DNA of 39,154 nucleotides, taken from positions 1 to 39,154 of the forward strand of contig NZCN01000006.1 in NCBI GenBank assembly GCA_002688315.1, read 5' to 3'. Every line of letters begins with the position of its first letter. The first letter of the stretch is position 1. Of the stretch, positions 33,637 to 39,154 are shown in pieces. Below the pieces are notes generated by a model that saw nothing but the letters and a program-made list of their open reading frames with translations, did not search any database and had not been told where the DNA came from. The translations under genes and the position numbers were made by a program. Source of the DNA: Candidatus Woesearchaeota archaeon (GTDB lineage Archaea > Nanobdellota > Nanobdellia > Woesearchaeales > UBA10216).

Positions 33637-34293
33637 TTAATCTCCCAATACTTTGGTAATGTCATCCAAATCAAACTTTTCTTTTTTAGCTTCCTTTTTA
33701 CTGCTGCCTTTTTTCTTGTTGCTTGCTTTCTTTTTTTTACTGCTGTCTTTTGTTTTGGTTTTCTTAACTTTAGCAGGCTCAGCTTTTTCTTCCTTAACAA
33801 CTTCAGCATCGACTTTCTGCTTCTTAGCCAAAACTTTCTTAAGAATAGCGCCAACAGCTTCCATGTCTTTCTTTGGGAAGCTTTTTGAAGGAATTTCCAT
33901 GGAAAGCCCGTCATCATCGTTTCTTGGAATTATGTGAATCATAAAATGAGGTGCTTTTTGTCCTGCAGCAACACCATTAGCAATAAAGATAGTAGTCCCT
34001 TTGCAATTCAATGCTTTCAGAGCAGCCTGTGAAAGGCTCTTGCAAACCATAAACAAATGCTCAGCTAATTCTTCTGGAAGCTGAGGCATAACAGAAAAAT
34101 GCTCCTTAGGCATTAAAAGTATATGGCCTTTAGCAGCAGGATTAATGTCAAGAACAGCAATTGACTCTTCATCAGAGTAAACTGTTTTTGAAGGAACCTT
34201 GCCAGAAGCAATCTGGCAAAACACGCAGTTCTGTTTCTGAAACTCTGCAATTTCTTCTGGACTCATCTGCGAAAGCTCTTCTTCTGTGACCAT
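33637..34293 (-). CDS. HIT-like protein with lysine-rich tail, nucleophile missing
   Basis: A 218-aa HIT-fold protein. It has NCVFCQIASGK, KGHILLMPKEHF and APHFMIHIIPR, in which the HIT motif has H116 and H120 but Met118 where the nucleophilic His should be. From about residue 160 the protein is a lysine-rich, disordered tail (KKKKASNKKKGSSKKEAKKEK), ending in a short acidic helix (FDLDDITKVLGD). The ATG at 34293 (MVTEEELS) is preferred. Nucleotide binding without catalysis is the likely role. Its start is duplicated upstream of the MNT-HEPN module. Confidence 0.83.
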   Translation of the reverse strand: MVTEEELSQMSPEEIAEFQKQNCVFCQIASGKVPSKTVYSDEESIAVLDINPAAKGHILLMPKEHFSVMPQLPEELAEHLFMVCKSLSQAALKALNCKGTTIFIANGVAAGQKAPHFMIHIIPRNDDDGLSMEIPSKSFPKKDMEAVGAILKKVLAKKQKVDAEVVKEEKAEPAKVKKTKTKDSSKKKKASNKKKGSSKKEAKKEKFDLDDITKVLGD

Positions 34294-34318
34294 TTTCAAT
34301 CAAAATATGCACATGTTA

Positions 34319-34828
34319 TTATTCTTCAATTATTACTTTTGCCTTTGAGATAAGCTCTTTTGCCAATTCAAAAAGTTCTTCATAAAGGTCATCCTTAATT
34401 GAGAGACTTGTCCCATACTGATACTGTTCTCTTATATCAACACTTGTTTTTTCATTCGTTTTTTCAATATTCAAAGAGGCTACTTTGTTTAATAATTCTT
34501 TTTCAATATCTACCTTTCCTTCGCTAATTAAACTATGGACCAATGCCAGAGTACATTCCTGATTTCTGCTTTCGTATCCAAATTTCACAGTAATAGCTAA
34601 CAGAGAATGATACATTGAATAAAAAACTGTGCTTGCACTTATATCTGAAAATTTTCCCTTTTTCAAATAATCAGTGGCTTTAAGGTAATGTTCAGCTTTA
34701 CTTATATGTTCTTTTGCTTTATTCAAATCCGGTTCTGTTTTAACTAACCCCCTATGCTTTCCAAACTCTTTTAACTCTCTTTCCGCTTTTTTCAAGCACC
34801 AATCAACTTTATTCTTTGCATGACTCAT
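34319..34828 (-). CDS. HEPN-domain toxin
   Basis: A 169-aa, all-helical HEPN protein, the ribonuclease-fold half of an MNT-HEPN pair. The segment VFYSMYHSLLAITVKFGYESRNQEC is typical of archaeal HEPN proteins; R and H are present (ESRNQECTLALVH) but with a wider spacing than the R-x4-6-H motif, so nuclease activity is uncertain. It overlaps the upstream MNT gene by 4 bp and lies 25 bp before the HIT-like operon. Confidence 0.82.
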   Translation of the reverse strand: MSHAKNKVDWCLKKAERELKEFGKHRGLVKTEPDLNKAKEHISKAEHYLKATDYLKKGKFSDISASTVFYSMYHSLLAITVKFGYESRNQECTLALVHSLISEGKVDIEKELLNKVASLNIEKTNEKTSVDIREQYQYGTSLSIKDDLYEELFELAKELISKAKVIIEE

Positions 34829-35409
34829 TTTCTAATTAAGCTTATTGCTACATCCTCGCCAAAAACAATAACCCCTTTTATAGCATTTAATATAACTTTA
34901 TCCTCTTTTTTAATATTTTTTTTGAAATCATCCTTTGTTTGATAAATGGGATGTAATTTCTTAACGTTTACAAGATTGATATCCTCTAGTTCTTTCTTCA
35001 ATTTAGCAAATGCCTTTTTATCTGTTATTAAAAGAGCATCTATGTCTCTAGCTTCTTTATGCTTTTTCAGGACAGAACCAAACAAAATAGCAAGATTAGC
35101 GCTCTTAATATTTTTAAGTTCACTAATCCATCTTTTTACATAAAAGTGAGCCTGCTCAGACTCTCGCTTCAATAAGAATTTAATATATTGTTTTGCGTAT
35201 TCATTATTGAAATTTAATTTATAGAATCTTGCTTTCCCAAGTTTTCTAGATACGAGAATGTTTTCCTCTTCAAGCCTCTTAGCTATTTTTAAAGCTCCCA
35301 TAGAGCTAATTCCTATGCTCTTTGCTATGCTGTTTGCATTATACTCCACTTCAGGACTTTTAAAAATCGTTAGTACAAAAAGCATCTCCTTGTTTGTTAT
35401 ATCTTTCAT
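34825..35409 (-). CDS. MNT nucleotidyltransferase antitoxin with N-terminal winged helix
   Basis: A 194-aa protein. Residues 1-75 form a winged helix (YNANSIAKSIGISSMGALKIAKRLEEENI). Residues about 100-194 are a minimal nucleotidyltransferase with G111-S112 and D122-x-D124 (LFGSVLKKHKEARDIDAL), the catalytic signature. In studied MNT-HEPN pairs the MNT adds AMP to the HEPN toxin to neutralise it. The winged helix would additionally bind the operator pair directly upstream, giving autoregulation. Confidence 0.87.
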   Translation of the reverse strand: MKDITNKEMLFVLTIFKSPEVEYNANSIAKSIGISSMGALKIAKRLEEENILVSRKLGKARFYKLNFNNEYAKQYIKFLLKRESEQAHFYVKRWISELKNIKSANLAILFGSVLKKHKEARDIDALLITDKKAFAKLKKELEDINLVNVKKLHPIYQTKDDFKKNIKKEDKVILNAIKGVIVFGEDVAISLIRK

Positions 35410-35411
35410 AT

Positions 35412-35445
35412 AAACTCACAGTTTATATATATAAACTTGTAGTTT
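35412..35445. promoter_or_regulatory. Paired operators flanking the MNT-HEPN TATA box
   Basis: Two 13-bp inverted repeats, AAACT-CAC-AGTTT (35412-35424) and AAACT-TGT-AGTTT (35433-35445), are 21 bp centre to centre, two helical turns apart. The TATA element (35422-35432) lies between them, and the first repeat ends 3 bp before the start codon, so the message must be nearly leaderless. Binding would block TBP access. Confidence 0.8.
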
Positions 35446-35474
35446 AAATATTTTTTGTTTTCAGTTTTAAAATA

Positions 35475-35497
35475 GAAAGTTCTTCTTCTGTTACCAT
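35475..35497 (-). pseudogene. Displaced 5' end of the HIT-like gene with its old promoter
   Basis: Read on the minus strand this encodes MVTEEELS from an ATG at 35497, the same first eight residues as the HIT-like gene at 34293. Of 23 bases, 20 match and the three differences are synonymous third positions. A TATA-like AAATTTATATATG lies about 25-30 bp upstream, so this looks like the original promoter and start codon, cut off from the gene by the MNT-HEPN module. Confidence 0.7.
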
Positions 35498-35635
35498 AAT
35501 TGATCCTTTTAGCATGCTGCATATATAAATTTTGGCAGTAATACACAGTTATTTTCAATATTGAAAATTAATGCTGTTAAATACGTTAAAATCTATCTTC
35601 ACTGAACAGTTATAGCTAAAGTTTATATAGTAAAA

Positions 35636-35649
35636 CCATATAAATATGG
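35636..35649. promoter_or_regulatory. Inverted-repeat operator of the orphan RHH gene
   Basis: CCATAT-AA-ATATGG, a perfect inverted repeat with a 2-bp spacer, lies 6 bp after the TATA box (TTTATATAG) and 6 bp before the start codon of the RHH protein, a position suited to autorepression. Confidence 0.65.
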
Positions 35650-35655
35650 ATTAGT

Positions 35656-35811
35656 ATGGGGAAAATCAAGATTTCTATGACTATAGAGGAGACTGTCTTT
35701 ACTACTTTTAAATCCTACTGTCAACAAAATGGCATGAAAATAAGTACAAAAGTCGAACAACTTATGAGAGAAAACATTAGGGATATGCCTTTACAAAGTT
35801 TCATGAAATAA
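35656..35811 (+). CDS. Orphan ribbon-helix-helix protein, 51 aa
   Basis: A short DNA-binding protein: GKIKISMTIEETVFTTFKSYCQQNGMKISTKVEQLMRENI follows the RHH pattern of one strand and two helices joined by a turn. No toxin gene follows, so it is a stand-alone regulator of the type common on archaeal viruses and plasmids. Its TATA box (35622-35630) and an inverted repeat over the start region are well placed. Confidence 0.7.
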   Translation: MGKIKISMTIEETVFTTFKSYCQQNGMKISTKVEQLMRENIRDMPLQSFMK

Positions 35812-36116
35812 TATTTATTTGTTTTATTAAAGAAAATAAAGTTGAGCACTCGGAGAAAGTGCTTGAAATTAAGACGTGAGTAACCCTCAAAAAGGGGCGT
35901 GTTGCATATGAAGTTAGGGGAAAAGAGTAGTGATAGCATTACCTATAGTCCTAGCCATCTCAATCCTGTTCATTTGTTTTCTATATCTGATAAAAATCTT
36001 AGTAGCATTAGAAACAGCATCGAAATAACATCACTTTCTTCCAGGAATTCGGAATTAGTATGCAATACGCCCCTGTCTATTTCTCCAGACAGGGGTTTAT
36101 GCTCATTAGAAAACTA
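35812..36116. other. Structured non-coding stretch
   Basis: No gene on either strand is convincing. Inverted repeats are dense: AGCACT/AGTGCT (about 35846-35866), CCCT-CAAAAA-GGGG (about 35884-35897), the long-range pair GGGGCGTGTTGCATA (35894-35908) with TATGCAATACGCCCC (about 36059-36073, one mismatch in 15), and CCCCTGTCT-atttctcc-AGACAGGGG (36070-36095). This could be a structured RNA, or a short element with terminal inverted repeats. Confidence 0.5.
36070..36095. terminator. Strong 9-bp hairpin
   Basis: CCCCTGTCT and AGACAGGGG pair perfectly across an 8-nt loop. It lies downstream of the PIN gene (minus strand) and at the end of the structured stretch. The T-tract after it is short, so terminator function is only a guess; the left arm also can pair with the upstream copy of GGGGCG, suggesting two alternative folds. 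Confidence 0.4.
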
Positions 36117-36545
36117 TTATCCAAGCAGATTTATCATTTCTTCTGTTGAGAAAACAGGCACAGTTGATTGCTTCTTAAAGAGTTTGTCGTTAGACCATAT
36201 TGCGCATTTAAGTTTCAATGCTAGTGCAAATAAATCGATATCTTTGAGAAATTCATCTTTATCTCTCTCTGAAAAGTCTTTTGAAAGGACTTTTGCTTCT
36301 CTGAACTGTGATTGGTATTCTTCCAAAGGTATGAATTCAACTCTCTGTACCAATTCTTCCAACTTTTTGTCAAATTCTTTCTGCGATAGCCTTGTTTTGG
36401 TTAACAAGTCCTGGTTGTACTTTTTGATTTCCCCTAACACCATTTCAGGAGCAAAAAGAGCTGATAAGTGCTTAACTGTATTTAAGAATACAGAATCTTT
36501 CCAGAAAAACGTAAATAAGACGTTCGAGTCAACAACCAACTTCAT
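36117..36545 (-). CDS. PIN-domain toxin (VapC-like)
   Basis: A 142-aa PIN protein with the intact N-terminal KLVVDSNVLFTFF (Asp6), LGEIKKY, and the C-terminal LKDIDLFALALKLKCAIWSNDKLF acids. It belongs to the same subfamily as the protein at 28181-28597, but keeps the catalytic Asp. It starts immediately after the stop of its RHH antitoxin. Confidence 0.87.
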   Translation of the reverse strand: MKLVVDSNVLFTFFWKDSVFLNTVKHLSALFAPEMVLGEIKKYNQDLLTKTRLSQKEFDKKLEELVQRVEFIPLEEYQSQFREAKVLSKDFSERDKDEFLKDIDLFALALKLKCAIWSNDKLFKKQSTVPVFSTEEMINLLG

Positions 36546-36788
36546 TTACAACAGCCCTTTCCTCTTTAATTTCTTGAGACGATCTCTTCGCGATTCTCTC
36601 TGCGCCTTAACCGCCCACTGTGTAAACGCTTCCTCGCCTTTGAGTTTCTTCAACATTTCCTCTTTCCAAGAAAGCTGCTTGACTTTTTCCTCTATAGATG
36701 TCCGTATGAAGCCCGACCAATTCACTTCAGGGAACTTATTCATTAATGCCCTGATTTCAGGCGGAACTGATAATGTTACGCTTACCAT
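36546..36788 (-). CDS. RHH antitoxin of the second RHH/PIN module
   Basis: An 80-aa ribbon-helix-helix protein (MVSVTLSVPPEIRALMNKF, then WSGFIRTSIEEKV) with a very basic end (RDRLKKLKRKGLL). GGAGGTG precedes the ATG at 36788. The same layout as 28594-28815 shows that the two modules are paralogous. Confidence 0.86.
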   Translation of the reverse strand: MVSVTLSVPPEIRALMNKFPEVNWSGFIRTSIEEKVKQLSWKEEMLKKLKGEEAFTQWAVKAQRESRRDRLKKLKRKGLL

Positions 36789-36814
36789 TCTTAACACCTC
36801 CAAACATGTTAAAA

Positions 36815-36828
36815 AACGTAATTACGTT
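36815..36828. promoter_or_regulatory. 14-bp palindromic operator
   Basis: AACGTAATTACGTT is a perfect palindrome between the AT-rich TATA region (AATATTTAAAT, 36830-36840) and the antitoxin start at 36788 on the minus strand. This is the same arrangement as the operator at 28835-28850, though with a different sequence, consistent with separate specificities. Confidence 0.72.
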
Positions 36829-36864
36829 GAAATATTTAAATGTTTCGCTTTAAAATATTCATCA

Positions 36865-36937
36865 GGACAGCGGTTCGTTGGTGAAGCTCCACCGCGGCCT
36901 CTCTTCGGAGAGGTAGGCAGCTTTGCCCGTACCGTCC
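36865..36937 (+). ncRNA. Candidate GC-rich structured RNA
   Basis: These 73 bases are about 64% G+C in an AT-rich neighbourhood. They fold into three tandem hairpins, GGTG/CACC (36880-36893), CCTCTC-TTCG-GAGAGG with a UUCG tetraloop (36898-36913) and GGCA-GCTT-TGCC (36916-36927), closed by GGAC/GTCC (36865-36868 with 36934-36937), a cloverleaf-like outline. A TATA-like AATATTTAAAT lies about 25 bp upstream. It lacks tRNA invariant bases. It may alternatively act as a leader for the PIN gene downstream. Function unknown. Confidence 0.5.
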
Positions 36938-36983
36938 AAAATGTAACAGACAATAACACTTCAACAGCAGGAGGTGATGCTCT

Positions 36984-37511
36984 TTGAAGCGAGTACTGAT
37001 TGACACTAACGTTTATGGAGAGTTAATCTTGGATGAAGTAGCTACAAACATGCTGGTTGATTTGATACCATCAGAACTGATAATTTACGGCAGTGAAATT
37101 AATAGAACGGAATTAAGGGATGTAGCTAAACAAGCAAAGTTAGATCATAGAAGCAAGAGGATATCGCTACTAAACCTTTATGACTTCTTAACTCAAAAAG
37201 AAAAGCGCACATACAGAACAACACCGTTCATAGAACTTCTATCATTGAAATATTTTGAAGAATATACTAGACTGAAAGGTAAAAAAGGATATGAACTTTT
37301 GAGGAAGGATTTCATCATAGTAGCTACAGCCACTATCCACAACATGGACCTAGTAGTTTCCAAGGATACTAAAACTATGTTGAGCAAAGAAGCGAAAAAA
37401 GCATACGAGAACTTAAACCAGAGAAACCAGCTTAGAATACCTGAATTGCTTGACTATGCTGATTTTAAGAAAGAACTTGAGAGGTTGTACAATGAAGAAC
37501 GAACTACTTAG
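36984..37511 (+). CDS. PIN-domain protein, no obvious antitoxin
   Basis: A 175-aa PIN-like protein: RVLIDTNVYGEL (Asp7), NRTELRD (Glu43), LLRKDFIIVATA (Asp109) and LVVSKD (Asp128) are in the expected order. The start is TTG with GGAGGTGAT 4 bp ahead. No antitoxin gene is found just before it; instead a structured GC-rich sequence lies there, and a 45-aa gene overlaps its end on the other strand. It could be a toxin with an RNA or unusual protein partner, or a stand-alone nuclease. Confidence 0.75.
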   Translation: MKRVLIDTNVYGELILDEVATNMLVDLIPSELIIYGSEINRTELRDVAKQAKLDHRSKRISLLNLYDFLTQKEKRTYRTTPFIELLSLKYFEEYTRLKGKKGYELLRKDFIIVATATIHNMDLVVSKDTKTMLSKEAKKAYENLNQRNQLRIPELLDYADFKKELERLYNEERTT

Positions 37512-37641
37512 AGTGTACCTTAATAAAACGCTTGATATCCTTAACAAACTCAGGATCCTTAACAGCTTCAGCTATCTGTTGCTTCAAAACCTTCCACTCC
37601 TTGCTTTCAGACAATGGCTTAACACTTACAGACTTTTGCAT
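37504..37641 (-). CDS. Small hypothetical protein, 45 aa
   Basis: ATG to TAG on the minus strand, with a TATA-like GTTTTATAAAC about 35 bp upstream that is shared head-to-head with the LamG gene. The peptide begins MQKSVSVKPLSESKEWKVL and is followed by AEAVKDPEFVKDIKRFIK, helical and with a good coding composition. It overlaps the 3' end of the convergent PIN gene by 8 bp. An antitoxin role for the PIN protein is possible but unproven; no family is recognised. Confidence 0.5.
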   Translation of the reverse strand: MQKSVSVKPLSESKEWKVLKQQIAEAVKDPEFVKDIKRFIKVHSK

Positions 37642-37709
37642 TTTGCTTCACTAACCCTTATTACATCAAATCACGTTTATAAAACTTTCCATAAAGAGGT
37701 GTTCAGGCA

Positions 37710-39154
37710 ATTAGGAATCTATTAAACAACAAAACGAGCAAGCTGTACCTGAAGTTTTTGATAGCAGTAGCAGTCCTGATAGCGATAGCTTACTCTGCCC
37801 TTGTTCTCGCAGAACTGCCTATAGCCACCCCGCGCATAATAACAGACCAAAACGCTTCTTTAAGTGATAACGTAACCAAAGCATTCAACACTGAACAGTT
37901 GTTCGGCTATGCTAACTTCAGCCAGAGCAACGCTACTTTTGAAGAAAACTCAACATTCAAATGGTACAAACGAACATTGTATCAGCCGCAGAACAGAAGC
38001 TTGATTAGCTATTGGAAGATGGATGGGAACGCGAATGATTCGAGTAAATTTAAGAATGATGGAACAGTAAGCGGAGCTACTCCTAACCAAAGCGAAGATT
38101 GTATTGCTGACGAATGCCTGTTCTTTGATGGAGGCGATTACATTAGCATAGCAACAACAGAATATGATGTGGCTGGAACAACCTTTGAATTTTGGGCAAA
38201 AAGACTTACTGTAACTGCAGGTGGAATCAGCATTCGCGATGTAATATTTGGTAGATCAGGAACATGCTGTCAAAATTTTATCGCCTTTAGAGAGGCAGAT
38301 GACGGTCTACAATTGGAAACAGATACAAACGCTGATTCATGTACTGTTACAACTGGTTTTCCAACTGCTGATAACAATTGGCACCACTATGCGATTAGTA
38401 TAGCCGCTCAAACTTGTACCTTTTATTATGATGGAACTGAAGTAACTGCCCTTGATACAATAGTTACTGACAACATTACACTAAACCAAATCGGCGTGGG
38501 CTATCCCGGTTTTAAACATTTTAACGGCAGTTTAGACGAAGTAGCCATCTACAATTACGCCAAAGACGCTGGAGAGATTTGGAATGACTACATTAACTCA
38601 ACCTATACTCCGTTGATTTACAGGGGTTCTGTTGGTTACTGGCATTTGGATGGGGATGCTCTGGATACTAGTTCTCAAGGGAATGATGGGACTGTGACTC
38701 AGGCGACGAGTGTTGATGGCGGAATTATTAACGGAGCTTATGATTTTGATGGATCAGGAGATTATATTACTATTGGCGACGATGACGCTTTAGACGGAAT
38801 GGATGAATTGACTTTATCAGCATGGATTTACAGAACAACAACAGACACACAAGACGCAATTTTAAGCAAATATGACGCGCAAAATCAACAAAGATCTTAC
38901 GCTTTTGAGGTTTATAGTGACAATAAATTAAGAATTATGCTTTACACAGTTGATGGTCTTACAGACTTTCGAACTGGTTATGTTTCACCAAACGCATGGC
39001 ACCATGCAGCTGCTACGTATAATGGCAGCTCTGTTTCTCTATACCTTGATGGTGTTTATCTTGGCACTTCGGCTAGAACAGGAGCTGTTAACACCACAAG
39101 TGAAGAACTATACATAGGCGTAACTGAAAACTCTGGGTTTAGCGTGCCTTGGAA
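37710..39154 (+). CDS. Secreted LamG-domain (concanavalin-like) surface protein, 3' end beyond window
   Basis: A frame open from about 37695 to the window end. It has a signal-peptide-like N-terminus (NKTSKLYLKFLIAVAVLIA, then ALVLA) followed by a linker and at least two LamG/concanavalin A-like repeats, from about residues 98 and 308. Each repeat starts with YW-x2-DG-x-A-x-D-x-S-x3-NDGTV and contains W-HH-A and F-NG-S-LDEVAIYN type motifs. Such domains bind sugars or form cell-surface adhesins. No ATG, GTG or TTG is found ahead of the signal peptide: the nearest usable codon is ATT at 37710, spaced after AGAGGTG. The start is therefore uncertain. Confidence 0.72.
   Translation, partial: MRNLLNNKTSKLYLKFLIAVAVLIAIAYSALVLAELPIATPRIITDQNASLSDNVTKAFNTEQLFGYANFSQSNATFEENSTFKWYKRTLYQPQNRSLISYWKMDGNANDSSKFKNDGTVSGATPNQSEDCIADECLFFDGGDYISIATTEYDVAGTTFEFWAKRLTVTAGGISIRDVIFGRSGTCCQNFIAFREADDGLQLETDTNADSCTVTTGFPTADNNWHHYAISIAAQTCTFYYDGTEVTALDTIVTDNITLNQIGVGYPGFKHFNGSLDEVAIYNYAKDAGEIWNDYINSTYTPLIYRGSVGYWHLDGDALDTSSQGNDGTVTQATSVDGGIINGAYDFDGSGDYITIGDDDALDGMDELTLSAWIYRTTTDTQDAILSKYDAQNQQRSYAFEVYSDNKLRIMLYTVDGLTDFRTGYVSPNAWHHAAATYNGSSVSLYLDGVYLGTSARTGAVNTTSEELYIGVTENSGFSVPW

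Noticed and set aside
36865-36937. Reading the GC-rich cloverleaf-like block as a tRNA
   Set aside because: The acceptor-like stem needs wobble pairs and there is no TTCRA T-loop, no GG in the D-loop and no plausible anticodon loop on either strand.
35899-36987. A 362-codon open frame on the plus strand
   Set aside because: It is antisense to the clear RHH/PIN pair for most of its length, has serine/leucine-rich shadow composition, and runs through the structured stretches at both ends.
37450-37725. A 91-codon plus-strand frame over the end of the PIN gene
   Set aside because: It overlaps the better-supported 45-aa minus-strand gene and the PIN 3' end, and its peptide has no coherent character.
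1-39154. CRISPR arrays, rRNA genes, integrases or complete insertion sequences
   Set aside because: No regularly spaced repeats, no rRNA-like stretch, and no transposase or recombinase motif was seen on either strand.

Overview
The window is a stretch of an AT-rich archaeal chromosome. Archaeal hallmarks include a GINS51-type replication factor, ribosomal proteins L44e and S10, EF-1A, class I lysyl-tRNA synthetase, a proteasome beta subunit, the KH/beta-CASP nuclease aCPSF1, archaeal-type triosephosphate isomerase, SepF, TATA-box promoters about 25 bp before start codons, and tRNA genes with introns. Small genes, tight packing and a bacterial-type GrpE-DnaK-DnaJ set suggest a DPANN lineage (Nanoarchaeota/Woesearchaeota/Pacearchaeota-like). 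That placement is inference from gene content, not a phylogenetic result.

Layout. 1-3.2 kb: tRNA-Ser(CGA), a CBS protein, a stomatin-like slipin, an alpha/beta hydrolase, a gene-poor stretch and tRNA-Glu(UUC). 3.3-8.9 kb: GINS51, L44e, a sugar-nucleotide pair (RHH-nucleotidyltransferase fusion plus phosphohexomutase), two overlapping small ORFs, tRNA-Lys(CUU) and, directly behind it, LysRS. 9-13.2 kb: a tight three-gene operon of uncharacterised proteins, the last being an endonuclease IV-fold protein with all nine zinc ligands and a very large insertion. 13.2-15.9 kb: an operon AbrB - 34-aa ORF - NAD(P)HX dehydratase - Kef-type antiporter. 16-19.1 kb: VapBC, two membrane proteins and HicBA beside rpsJ. 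19.1-22.1 kb: rpsJ, EF-1A, tpiA and sepF. 22.2-28.2 kb: an unknown multi-HTH protein, a winged-helix regulator, and the heat-shock cluster grpE - unknown gene - dnaK - HAD - dnaJ. 28.2-34.3 kb: RHH/PIN module, proteasome beta, aCPSF1, RelBE-like module, prepilin peptidase and two HIT-like proteins. 34.3-39.15 kb: MNT-HEPN module, orphan RHH protein, structured non-coding DNA, RHH/PIN module, a GC-rich candidate RNA, a lone PIN protein, a 45-aa gene and a LamG surface protein running off the end.

Two things stand out. First, each of the three tRNA genes carries two introns, one of the two at an unusual place (T-loop, D-loop, or 30/31). Second, toxin-antitoxin modules are dense after 16 kb, and at least two of them sit between a host gene and a diverged, synonymously different copy of that gene's edge (rpsJ 3' end for HicBA, HIT-gene 5' end for MNT-HEPN). 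This looks like a recurrent way of acquiring toxin-antitoxin cassettes by recombination at gene edges with DNA from a diverged relative. The endonuclease IV-like operon is the best candidate for an undescribed enzyme system.
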